From the NCBI GenBank assembly GCA_028683385.1, contig JAQUIJ010000003.1, forward strand, positions 124,001 to 188,000: a DNA stretch of 64,000 nucleotides. The letters run 5' to 3'. This stretch comes from Prolixibacteraceae bacterium. GTDB lineage: Bacteria > Bacteroidota > Bacteroidia > Bacteroidales > Prolixibacteraceae. The notes beneath the pieces were generated by a model that was not told where the DNA came from, ran no database searches, and saw only the letters and a program-made list of their open reading frames with translations. Shown one piece after another: positions 1-8,859 of the stretch (positions within the stretch are counted from its first letter, which is position 1; every line of letters starts with the position of its first letter). The translations under genes and the position numbers were made by a program.

Positions 1-504
1 AACGGAGAAGGTTATTTTGAGGTTGTTTCTAATAAGCTTAAGCCATTCATCGTTAAAACCGAAAAGTACAACATTAAAGTCTGGGGTACTAAGTTCAATG
101 TAATGGCTTATTCGGGTCACGAAAACTTTGAAACTGCTTTATTTGAGGGATCTGTAGAAGTAATGAAGCCTGGCGGATCAAAGGGAACGCTGATTCAACC
201 AGACCAACGGATATTTCAGAAGAATGAACAGCTAGCTATTGCTCCAATTACTGATTTGAATCACCAACTCTGGAAAGAAGGGATTATCAGTTTTCAGGAT
301 GAATCGTTTGCTGAATTAGTGAATAAGCTACGACTTTATTTTGATATGAAAATTGAAGTAAAGAATGATAAGCTTCTGAATCACCAATGTACAGGAAAGT
401 TCCGGACCAAAGATGGAGTTGAGCATATTCTTAAGGTTCTTCAGTTAAGAAACAAGTTCGACTATACGATTAATGAAAAAACGAATACGATAACTATTGA
501 ATAA
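1..504 (+). CDS. FecR-family anti-sigma factor, 5' end outside window
   Basis: Open from base 1 without a start codon, so this is the C-terminal 167 residues of a longer protein. It opens with GEGYFEV and continues through VKT and VWGTKFNV, the signature of the periplasmic FecR domain. The last 70 or so residues match the DUF4974 domain found at the end of Bacteroidota FecR proteins. Such proteins span the inner membrane, receive a signal from the STN domain of a SusC-type receptor and release an ECF sigma factor. The next gene is exactly such a receptor, with an STN domain. The sigma gene is expected just upstream, outside the window. Family assignment is secure; the specific signalling partnership is inferred from order. 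Confidence 0.93.
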   Translation, partial: NGEGYFEVVSNKLKPFIVKTEKYNIKVWGTKFNVMAYSGHENFETALFEGSVEVMKPGGSKGTLIQPDQRIFQKNEQLAIAPITDLNHQLWKEGIISFQDESFAELVNKLRLYFDMKIEVKNDKLLNHQCTGKFRTKDGVEHILKVLQLRNKFDYTINEKTNTITIE

Positions 505-553
505 ATAATGTTTAACCATAATTAAAAATTGCCAATGAAATGAAAATGAAAAA

Positions 554-582
554 GCCGGGAAGTGCGCTAACACCTTCCGGCC
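554..582. other. Hairpin between fecR and susC
   Basis: A GC-rich imperfect hairpin (arms about 554-563 and 571-582, CCGG at both ends) stands in otherwise AT-rich DNA between the anti-sigma gene and susC. No T-run follows directly. It could be a weak attenuator or a processing site separating regulator from receptor transcript. Only the inverted repeat is seen; function is a guess. Confidence 0.3.
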
Positions 583-646
583 AAAGGTCAAAACCCGATC
601 TGCTCTCTTAAACAAAATCAAGTATTAACCATCAAAAAACAAATGT

Positions 647-3600
647 ATGAAAAATTATTTGTCAGAGGAATTCTTTGACTTAACTAAACAACTATTCCGA
701 AAGATGAGAACAACATGTCTTCTGATTCTGGTGTTTGCATCATCGCTTTTTGCCACTAACGTTAATTCGCAGGTAGCAAAAGTGAGTTTGTCCATCAAGA
801 ATTCAAACCTCATTCAAGTTTTAAATGCCATTGAACGCCAGACCGATTACCTGTTTGTGTATAACAAAAATGAGATTGATTTAAATCGCGAAATAAATAT
901 GGAGGTGAAGGATCAATCTGTAGCTACCTTACTTTCCGGAATATTTCAGAGTACAGGCATAAGTTACGCGATGGAAGGCAACAATATTGTGCTTTTTAAT
1001 AAAGTGGAGAACCTCCAGCAGCAGCAAAAATCCGTTTCAGGAAAAGTCACAGATAACAATGGTGTTGGTTTACCTGGTGTTTCAGTTGTTGTAAAAGGTA
1101 CTACTTCCGGTGTTATTACCGATATGGATGGGAAATATTCAGTTCCAAAAATTCCGGATAATGCTATTTTACAATTCTCGTTTGTGGGAATGAAATCACA
1201 GGAATTTACAGTTGGTAATAAGACAACCATAAACGTTACTCTAATTGAAGATGCAATTGGAATAGAAGAAGTAGTTGCAATTGGTTATGGAACAGTTAAA
1301 AAAAGTGACCTTACTGGTTCTGTTTCATCAGTAAAAACGAATGAGTTACAACAAACCCCAATGACATCTATCGATCAGGGGTTAATTGGCCGGGCTTCTG
1401 GAGTGCAAGTTACCCAAACATCTGGTATGCCTGGAGCGGTGGCATCAATTCGTGTTCGTGGAAGCAGCTCTCTTCAGGGAGGAAATGAACCCCTTTACGT
1501 TATTGACGGATTCCCCGTATATAGTGGAAGTGGTTTTGGAAATACCGGAGGAAATGTGCAAATGAGTGGACTTTCAACTGTTAATCCTAACGACATTGAA
1601 TCAATAGAAATTCTTAAAGATGCTGCTGCAACTGCCATTTATGGAGCTCGTGCCGCAAACGGTGTTGTGTTGATTACAACGAAAACAGGTAAAAAGGGTC
1701 ACGATATTGTTACGTTTGAAGCTAATTACGGCATCCAGAATATAACAAAAAAGATTGATGTTATGGGTGCTCAAGAATATGCCGCACTGGTTAATGAGGC
1801 CTATACAAATGACAAGTTAACAGCCCCTTACGATGCCACTAAGTTATCTGAAATTGCAAAATTAGGTCGTGGTACCGATTGGCAGGACGAAATATTCAGG
1901 GTAGGAAAAACACAAAATTACCAATTAACATTCTCAGGTGGAGATGAAAAAACCTCATACGCTATTTCAGGAAGTTATTTCGATCAGCAAGGTGTAATAA
2001 TCAATTCTAACTTCAAGCGTTATTCCACCCGATTGAATTTAGATCGAAAAATTAATGAAGTATTTAAAATTGGAACAAATTTTTCAATTAGCCACACCAT
2101 AAACAATGCTATTGCAACTGATTCAGGCGGCGAAACAGGTGTTATTACCGGAGCATTGAAAATGAATCCAATTTTGCCTGTTTATTCTAACCCTTTAACT
2201 GGTGAATATACGCAGGTTAATACACCCGGAACCCTTGAACCCAATCCGGTAGCAACTGCAAAAGAGCAGATTTTTAACAATGCCACTTCTCGTATTTTGG
2301 GTGATATTTATGGAGAATGGAAAATTGCAAAAGGGCTCGTTGCTAAAGTAACTATTGGCGCTGACGTTCTCTATGACAAATCAAACCAATATACGCCTTC
2401 TGTAATTTATCAGTCTAATGGAAAAGCAACTGCCAGCATTGGCGTAAACCGTTCCATAAACTGGTTGAATGAAAATACGCTCAACTGGACAAAAACCATT
2501 AATAAAATTCACTCTTTCAATGTACTTGGTGGTTTTACCATGCAGCAAAATAATACAGAATATGTCATGGCATCGTCATCTAGTTTTGTAAACAATGTCA
2601 TGACATATAATAACCTGGGAGCAGGAGCTTTGTACAATCAACCAGGATCATCAGCAGAGCAATGGAACTTAATGTCGTATCTGTCACGCGTCAATTACAC
2701 CTTGATGAATCGTTATCTGTTTTCTGTAAATGCCCGCGTAGATGGTTCTTCACGTTTTGGAACGAATAACAAATATGGATTTTTCCCTTCAGGCTCTTTC
2801 GGATGGCGGGTTACTGAAGAAAAATTTATGCAACCACTCAAAAAAACAGTAACTAACTTGAAAATAAGGGGAAGTTACGGGTTTACCGGAAATACCGAAA
2901 TCGGAGTTTACCAATCGCTTGCAACATTAGGTAATTCCAGTTGGATGATCGGAAACCAACTGGTCTCAGGGTTCTATCCCAATAGAATACCAAATCCAGA
3001 CCTGAGATGGGAACGAACTGGACAGCTCGATTTTGGGTTCGATCTAGGTCTATATCAAAACAAGATTCGTTTTACAGCAGACTATTATCGGAAGAAAACA
3101 ACAGACTTACTCTATGATGTCTCTGTTCCCACGGTTTCAGGTTATCAAACGATGCTTAAAAACATTGGAAGCGTTGAAAACAAAGGACTTGAATTCTCTA
3201 TTGAAAGTGATAATCTGACAGGTGCTTTTAGGTGGACAACCGCATTCAATATTTCATTTAATAAGAATAAAGTACTTGAATTGGGTGGTGAATCGTATAA
3301 AGAAATGCCTGAAGGTGATGGGCACCTGAAAACAGGTTCGTTTCGCCGTTTAATAGTAGGGCAACCTATTGGTGTATTTTATGGTTATCGCTTTGATGGT
3401 ATTTTCCAAAACACCGATGAAACAGCTAAACAAACTTCGTCAACATCTCCAATTGGTGTTGGATTGCGTCGCTACAAAGATCTAAATGGTGATGGTAAAA
3501 TAGATGCAACAAATGATCGCGAAATTTTAGGTGATGCAAACCCTAAATTTTTTGGTGGCCTTACGAATACATTTAGTTTCAAAAACATTGAATTGACTTG

Positions 3601-4030
3601 TTTCTTTCAGTATAATTATGGAAACAAGATATTTAACTACAACGCCATTGAATCGGAAACGCCAACAGGGGGGCAAAATGTGTATGCTGATCTGGTCAAC
3701 AGATGGACCCCAACCAACCCCAGCAACATATATCCAAAAGCCAATACCAACCGTGCTGTTTTAGTTAGCGACCGATTTGTTGAAGACGGTTCTTATCTGA
3801 AGTTTAAAACACTGTCATTATCCTATAATTTTCAAAATCTAAGAATCAAAAATATTCAGGGAATCAAAATCTATGTTACCGGTCAGAATTTACTGACATG
3901 GACAAAATATCGTGGATATGATCCTGAAGTAAGTTATAGAGGAGCTTCGACCTTGCAGGCCGGTGAGGATTATGGTGGTTATCCACAATCCAGAACAATA
4001 ATGATGGGCGTTAAAATCGATATGAAATAA
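647..4030 (+). CDS. SusC/RagA-type TonB-dependent outer-membrane receptor with STN domain
   Basis: An outer-membrane importer for oligosaccharides, working with the SusD-type lipoprotein encoded 18 bp downstream. The 1127 residues show an N-terminal signal segment (about 20-40), an STN domain (about 50-115), a carboxypeptidase-D-like barrel-precursor domain (about 130-205), the EEVVAIGYG segment at about 207, a plug with ILKDAAATAIYGARAANGV, and a long 22-strand beta-barrel ending in VKIDMK. The STN domain is the part that talks to a FecR anti-sigma, and a FecR gene lies directly upstream. The start at 647 follows an AT-rich leader without a Shine-Dalgarno sequence, normal for this phylum. 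The downstream sulfatases suggest a sulfated glycan as cargo; the exact substrate cannot be read. Confidence 0.95.
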   Translation: MKNYLSEEFFDLTKQLFRKMRTTCLLILVFASSLFATNVNSQVAKVSLSIKNSNLIQVLNAIERQTDYLFVYNKNEIDLNREINMEVKDQSVATLLSGIFQSTGISYAMEGNNIVLFNKVENLQQQQKSVSGKVTDNNGVGLPGVSVVVKGTTSGVITDMDGKYSVPKIPDNAILQFSFVGMKSQEFTVGNKTTINVTLIEDAIGIEEVVAIGYGTVKKSDLTGSVSSVKTNELQQTPMTSIDQGLIGRASGVQVTQTSGMPGAVASIRVRGSSSLQGGNEPLYVIDGFPVYSGSGFGNTGGNVQMSGLSTVNPNDIESIEILKDAAATAIYGARAANGVVLITTKTGKKGHDIVTFEANYGIQNITKKIDVMGAQEYAALVNEAYTNDKLTAPYDATKLSEIAKLGRGTDWQDEIFRVGKTQNYQLTFSGGDEKTSYAISGSYFDQQGVIINSNFKRYSTRLNLDRKINEVFKIGTNFSISHTINNAIATDSGGETGVITGALKMNPILPVYSNPLTGEYTQVNTPGTLEPNPVATAKEQIFNNATSRILGDIYGEWKIAKGLVAKVTIGADVLYDKSNQYTPSVIYQSNGKATASIGVNRSINWLNENTLNWTKTINKIHSFNVLGGFTMQQNNTEYVMASSSSFVNNVMTYNNLGAGALYNQPGSSAEQWNLMSYLSRVNYTLMNRYLFSVNARVDGSSRFGTNNKYGFFPSGSFGWRVTEEKFMQPLKKTVTNLKIRGSYGFTGNTEIGVYQSLATLGNSSWMIGNQLVSGFYPNRIPNPDLRWERTGQLDFGFDLGLYQNKIRFTADYYRKKTTDLLYDVSVPTVSGYQTMLKNIGSVENKGLEFSIESDNLTGAFRWTTAFNISFNKNKVLELGGESYKEMPEGDGHLKTGSFRRLIVGQPIGVFYGYRFDGIFQNTDETAKQTSSTSPIGVGLRRYKDLNGDGKIDATNDREILGDANPKFFGGLTNTFSFKNIELTCFFQYNYGNKIFNYNAIESETPTGGQNVYADLVNRWTPTNPSNIYPKANTNRAVLVSDRFVEDGSYLKFKTLSLSYNFQNLRIKNIQGIKIYVTGQNLLTWTKYRGYDPEVSYRGASTLQAGEDYGGYPQSRTIMMGVKIDMK

Positions 4031-4048
4031 TCTAAAAATCTGATAACA

Positions 4049-5536
4049 ATGAAAAAAATAATATTCTATACCTTTTTGACTTTTCTGTCCGTTTTTTCAT
4101 CTTGTTCTTCTTTTTTAGATGAAAAACCTAAGGATCGATTGGTCGTTGATAATTTCTATTCCAGTGCCAAAGATGGGCAAGCAGCTGTCGATGCCACTTA
4201 TGCACAGCTTAATACTCTTTACAACAGATTGATGTATATGCTTGGAGACCTTCCTACTGATGATATGAAAAATGGACTGGGGATGCCAAATGCTTTCCTG
4301 CAAAATCTTGAATTCCTTCGCATTGATTCACAGAATACGTTTGTAAAAGATATGTGGGTAAACTGCTACGCTGGTATTTCACGAGCGAATGCTTCCATCA
4401 ACAATATTCCAAATATCACAATGGACGAGACTCTTAAAAGCAGATTTATTGCTGAGGCCAGATTTCTAAGAGCGCTTTACTATTTTAATCTTGTGCGATT
4501 CTTTGGGGATGTTCCTCTTATTACGAAACTTGAAACCATTGAAGATGCGCTGGGGCCTCGAATTCCTAAAGATCAGATTTATCAACAAATTATCGATGAT
4601 TTGAGTTTTGCAGAAACCAATTTGCCTCTCAGAAAAGATTATGGCAGTAAAGATGAGGGACGCGCAACTAAAGGTGCTGCAAAGATTTTGCTTGGAAAAG
4701 TTTACCTAACCAAAGGTGATTTTCCGAAAGCTAAAGATAAATTGGCTGAAGTGGTTGAAGCAGAAAGTACTTATGGTTATGGGTTGGTACCCAATTACGC
4801 CGACAATTGGAACCCTGCTAAGGAGCCTGGTATCGAGGCTGTTCTTTATCTTGATTACAAAAAGGCACCATATGTAAACAATGGGGAAATGGGACTAGCA
4901 GGTCCAAAATATTCAGTTCCAGGGGGAAATATCGGAGTAACTGGGTCTAATGAAGCTGACATTCCAACACGTGAATTGTACGATCAGTTTGATGCAAAAG
5001 ACACTCGTAGAAGTAAAAATTTCAAGTTTGATTTTCTTAATCCAGTAACCGGGAAAATCCTGACTTCTTCAATTCCGCTTTCAGGAAAATATTGGTTGGA
5101 TGGTGTTCTTTCTTCGACAGATTGTGATGTCAATATGCATATAATTCGTTATGCCGATGCTATTTTGATGTATGCTGAAGCGCTTAACGAAACAGGTGAT
5201 GCTATAAATGCGTTGACACAATTGAATCGAGTCAGAACACGTGCTTTCGGCGATGCAAGTGGAAATCTTTCGGCGATGTCGAAAGATGATTTCAAAAAAG
5301 CGGTTATCAACGAGCGAAGATTGGAATTTGTACACGAAGGTAATCGTTGGTTCGACCTGTCGAGAACAGGAACTTTCGTTCAACGAATGAAAGATCACAG
5401 TGCCTATGAATCAAAAGTCGCAGAGAAAAATAAAACTGATATAGCTCTAAACGTTAAAGATGCACATTTATTGATGCCTATTCCTCAGGTAGAACGTGAT
5501 TTAAATCCTCTTTTGACACAAAATCCAGGATACTAA
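4049..5536 (+). CDS. SusD/RagB-type surface glycan-binding lipoprotein
   Basis: Partner of the preceding receptor, capping it on the cell surface and binding glycan. The 495 residues begin with a lipoprotein signal (cysteine at about 19 in FSSCSS). They contain the usual SusD features: ARFLRALYYFNLVRFFGDVPL in the TPR-like helical part (written here only as a landmark from about residue 137), and a C-terminal region with the common NERRLEFVHEGNRWFDLSRTG signature split over about 427-447. Length is normal for the family. It is co-transcribed with susC at 18 bp spacing. A strong hairpin follows it, so the sulfatase genes may be transcribed at a lower level or separately. Confidence 0.94.
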   Translation: MKKIIFYTFLTFLSVFSSCSSFLDEKPKDRLVVDNFYSSAKDGQAAVDATYAQLNTLYNRLMYMLGDLPTDDMKNGLGMPNAFLQNLEFLRIDSQNTFVKDMWVNCYAGISRANASINNIPNITMDETLKSRFIAEARFLRALYYFNLVRFFGDVPLITKLETIEDALGPRIPKDQIYQQIIDDLSFAETNLPLRKDYGSKDEGRATKGAAKILLGKVYLTKGDFPKAKDKLAEVVEAESTYGYGLVPNYADNWNPAKEPGIEAVLYLDYKKAPYVNNGEMGLAGPKYSVPGGNIGVTGSNEADIPTRELYDQFDAKDTRRSKNFKFDFLNPVTGKILTSSIPLSGKYWLDGVLSSTDCDVNMHIIRYADAILMYAEALNETGDAINALTQLNRVRTRAFGDASGNLSAMSKDDFKKAVINERRLEFVHEGNRWFDLSRTGTFVQRMKDHSAYESKVAEKNKTDIALNVKDAHLLMPIPQVERDLNPLLTQNPGY

Positions 5537-5547
5537 TCGAAGAATAA

Positions 5548-5589
5548 TTTAAGTAAGAACCGGAGATAATTATCTGGTTCTTACTTAAA
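5548..5589. terminator. Strong hairpin between susD and the sulfatase genes
   Basis: Fourteen-bp perfect inverted repeat (5548-5561 with 5576-5589). Its arms carry T- and A-rich ends, and a further small palindrome sits inside the loop. It fits an intrinsic, possibly bidirectional terminator or a partial terminator that sets the susCD to sulfatase transcript ratio. Confidence 0.6.
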
Positions 5590-5638
5590 TTTATAAGCGT
5601 TCTATCATTTATCTTCAGCTTGAAAAAAAATAGTTAAA

Positions 5639-7291
5639 ATGAATTTAAAACTTAACCTATCCAAAAACAGTCTTACTGGCTTGATCGGTGTGGCTGCAAC
5701 AATCTCGGGTTGTTCTCATGTTGACAAGCCCGTTGCGAAACAGCCCAATATCATCTTCATCATGAGCGACGATCATGCCTACCAGGCGATCAGCGCTTAT
5801 GGAGGCCCATTGGCCAAACTGGCACCCACACCCAACATCGATCGAATTGCCCATGACGGTATGATTTTCAACCGGTGTATGGTTACCAATTCCATTTGTG
5901 GCCCTTCGAGAGCGACTATACTTTCGGGTAAATACAGTCATGTCAATGGATTTATAGACAATACCGCTGACGCGAAGTTTGATTTCAAACAGAATACTTT
6001 TGCGAAAGAACTCCAAAAAACAGGCTATCGCACGGCGGTCATTGGGAAACTGCATTTGGGCGGCGTCCCAACTGGTTTTGATTATTACGACATTCTCCCG
6101 GGACAGGGAAGGTACTACAACCCTCAATTTATAAATCCGCAGGGACAGTACGAAGTTGAGGGCTATGCTACTGAAGTGATCACCGACAAAACAGTTAAAT
6201 GGCTGAGCGAGGTAAAAGACTCAAAACAACCTTTTATGGTTATGATGTGGCACAAGGCCCCTCACCGCAGCTGGGAGCCAGGCCCCAATGAATTGGGCAT
6301 GTACGAAGATGTTACTTTTCCTGAGCCGCCAACTCTTTTTGATGATTATTCAGGAGCCAGAGAGGCAGCTGCTTTAAACAATATGACCATTGCCCATACG
6401 ATGACCATGGATCGGGACTTAAAGATGTCGGATAAACCCAGGTCGGGATTGAATGAAAAACAGCTTGAGAAGTGGAATGCTGTATATGGACCCATATATG
6501 ATGAATATAAGAAATCGAATCCAACGGGCGACGATCTGGTACGGTTTAAATATCAGCGCTATATGAGGGATTATCTGGCGTGTGTTGCAGCAGTGGATAA
6601 AAGCGTAGGAAAAGTCCTTGATTATTTAAAAGAAAGCGGTTTGGATAAGAATACCATTGTCGTTTATTCCTCTGACCAGGGATTTTATTTGGGCGAACAT
6701 GGCTGGTTCGACAAGCGCTGGATGTACAAGGAATCGCTGAATACTCCTTTGCTGATTAGCTGGCCAGGGGTAATAAAACCGGGAACTGTCAATAATGATA
6801 TGGTTTCAAATCTGGATTTTGGTGAAACTTTTCTCGATATTGCCGGAGCAAAAATTCCGGAAGATATGCAGGGAAGAAGCATGTTACCAATACTGGAAGG
6901 GCAGACACCTTCCGATTGGAGAAAAGCGCATTATTATCATTATTACGAACATCCGTCGGAACACAATGTAATGCGACACTATGGAATAACCACCGACAAG
7001 TATAAGTTGATTCATTTCTATTACGACATTGATGAATGGGAATTGTACGATTTGGAGAAGGACCCGATGGAAATGAAAAATGTGTACAAGGATCCGGCTT
7101 ATGTAGATGTCAAGGCAGAACTTCATCAGCAATTGGAAGAACTGAGGAAAAAGTATAAGGATAATGATTCTTTAAATCAGCATTTTATCGATGAGTATAA
7201 CGAAAAAGTAAAAAAGAATCCAAGGATTGAATATTGGAAATTATCGTCAAAGGATATGCAAAAGTTGTTTACGCAACCAGCCAAACCGTAA
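5639..7291 (+). CDS. Type I (S1) sulfatase, first of three
   Basis: Hydrolyses sulfate esters of a glycan in the periplasm or at the outer membrane. The maturation motif is C87-G-P-S-R91, whose cysteine must be oxidised to formylglycine. Metal-binding residues are visible in IMSDDH (about 41-46) and in the later SDQGF. The N-terminus has a possible lipobox ISGC ending at C25. At 550 residues it is close kin of the third sulfatase here (shared MSDDHxYQAISAYGG, KAPHR, EHGWFDKR and YDIDEWE segments), so the pair probably arose by duplication. The family resembles glucosamine-6-O-sulfatase-like groups, but the subfamily is not certain. It sits downstream of susCD and upstream of two maturase genes. 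Confidence 0.92.
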   Translation: MNLKLNLSKNSLTGLIGVAATISGCSHVDKPVAKQPNIIFIMSDDHAYQAISAYGGPLAKLAPTPNIDRIAHDGMIFNRCMVTNSICGPSRATILSGKYSHVNGFIDNTADAKFDFKQNTFAKELQKTGYRTAVIGKLHLGGVPTGFDYYDILPGQGRYYNPQFINPQGQYEVEGYATEVITDKTVKWLSEVKDSKQPFMVMMWHKAPHRSWEPGPNELGMYEDVTFPEPPTLFDDYSGAREAAALNNMTIAHTMTMDRDLKMSDKPRSGLNEKQLEKWNAVYGPIYDEYKKSNPTGDDLVRFKYQRYMRDYLACVAAVDKSVGKVLDYLKESGLDKNTIVVYSSDQGFYLGEHGWFDKRWMYKESLNTPLLISWPGVIKPGTVNNDMVSNLDFGETFLDIAGAKIPEDMQGRSMLPILEGQTPSDWRKAHYYHYYEHPSEHNVMRHYGITTDKYKLIHFYYDIDEWELYDLEKDPMEMKNVYKDPAYVDVKAELHQQLEELRKKYKDNDSLNQHFIDEYNEKVKKNPRIEYWKLSSKDMQKLFTQPAKP

Positions 7292-7365
7292 AACATCTAT
7301 TCAAGAAATATCTGTTTGTTTTTTTGCTTGTTTCAATTTGGCATACCAATTAACTTAGAATATTC

Positions 7366-8841
7366 ATGAATATTTTACCTAAAGTATCTATTGGACTATC
7401 ATTGCTTATGTCAGGTACATTTGTATATAGTCAAGCAAATTCGAAATCTAAAATTATTAAACCCAATATTGTCCTGATATTTATGGATGATATGGGTTAC
7501 GGCGATTTGAGTTGCAGTGGGGCAACTCAATATAAAACCCCTAATCTTGATCGAATGGCAGCACACGGCATAAGGTTTACAAACTTTGTTTCAGCTCAAG
7601 CCGTTTGCAGTGCTTCACGCGCAGGAATTTTAACGGGTTGTTATCCAAATCGTGTAGGAATTTCAGGAGCTCTTATGCCAAATTCACAAATTGGGTTGAG
7701 TCCTTCAGAAGTAATTATTCCGGAAATACTAAAAACGAAAGGTTATAAATCGGCTGCAATTGGGAAGTGGCATCTCGGGGACAACCGTCAATTTTTGCCT
7801 CTTCAACAAGGATTCGATGAGTTTCTTGGGCTTCCATATTCGAATGATATGTGGCCTGTTTTTTTTGATGGTAGCCGAAATATTTCGAAAGAATATGCGC
7901 GAAAGTTGGCCTATCCCGAATTGCCTTTAATCAAAAATAACGACAAGATCAGGGAACTGAGGACATTGGACGATCAAGCTGAACTGACGACCCTTTATAC
8001 CGAGACCGCCATAGATTTTATCCAAAGAAATAAAAATAACCCTTTCTTTCTTTATCTCGCACATTCCATGCCTCATGTGCCGCTGGCTGTTTCCAACAAA
8101 TTTAAAGGGAAAAGCAAACAAGGACTTTATGGCGATGTGATGATGGAAATTGACTGGTCAGTGGGTGAAATCTTGAAGTCACTTGACCAGAACGGTCTGG
8201 ACAAAAACACATTGGTAATTTTTACTTCCGACAATGGACCATGGATTAATTTTGGAAATCATGCCGGTTCAACCGGTGGTTTGCGCGAAGGTAAAGGTGA
8301 TAGTTTTGAAGGAGGTCAGCGGGTTCCCTGTCTGATGAAATGGCCGGGGCACATTCAGGAAGGAACAGTTTGCAACAAGCTGGCTTCAACGATAGATATT
8401 TTGCCTACTCTGGCTTCAATTACCAATTCGCCACTTCCGGAGAAGAAAATAGATGGGGTGAATATTTTGTCCTTGCTGCTTGGCGATGAAAATGCGAATC
8501 CGCGTGAATCGTTCTTGTATTATTATCGGAAAAACAGTCTGGAAGCTGTTCGCAAAGGCAATTGGAAACTTGTATTTGCACATCCGGGACGTACTTATAT
8601 TGGTTTCAAGCCAGGCGTAGATGGATTTCCAGGCGCGGTAAATGAAAATTTCCAGTTTGAAGAAGGTCTATATGATCTTCGGCGCGATCCGGGTGAACGA
8701 TACGATGTAAAAGAATATTATCCAGATGTGGTTGCTGAACTCAAAAAACTGGCTGATGAAGCTCGGATTGATTTGGGTGATGATATTCAACAGGTAAAAG
8801 GATTGAATGTCCGTGAGGCTGGCCACATTTCAGATAATTAA
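7366..8841 (+). CDS. Type I (S1) sulfatase, arylsulfatase-A/GALNS-like, CxAxR motif
   Basis: A 491-residue exported sulfatase from a different S1 branch than its two neighbours. N-terminal signal peptide about 1-22. Metal ligands appear in FMDDMGYGD (about 39-47) and TSDNG. The maturation motif is C81-S-A-S-R85, with alanine in place of the usual proline. CxAxR motifs are known substrates of anSME-type enzymes, while classical FGE prefers CxPxR. GKWHLG and the later HAGSTGGLREGKGDSFEGG loop are typical of arylsulfatase A-like enzymes. It lies 74 bp after the first sulfatase and 18 bp before the third, so one transcript is likely. Substrate unknown. Confidence 0.92.
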   Translation: MNILPKVSIGLSLLMSGTFVYSQANSKSKIIKPNIVLIFMDDMGYGDLSCSGATQYKTPNLDRMAAHGIRFTNFVSAQAVCSASRAGILTGCYPNRVGISGALMPNSQIGLSPSEVIIPEILKTKGYKSAAIGKWHLGDNRQFLPLQQGFDEFLGLPYSNDMWPVFFDGSRNISKEYARKLAYPELPLIKNNDKIRELRTLDDQAELTTLYTETAIDFIQRNKNNPFFLYLAHSMPHVPLAVSNKFKGKSKQGLYGDVMMEIDWSVGEILKSLDQNGLDKNTLVIFTSDNGPWINFGNHAGSTGGLREGKGDSFEGGQRVPCLMKWPGHIQEGTVCNKLASTIDILPTLASITNSPLPEKKIDGVNILSLLLGDENANPRESFLYYYRKNSLEAVRKGNWKLVFAHPGRTYIGFKPGVDGFPGAVNENFQFEEGLYDLRRDPGERYDVKEYYPDVVAELKKLADEARIDLGDDIQQVKGLNVREAGHISDN

Positions 8842-8859
8842 TCTAATAAACAAGATAAA

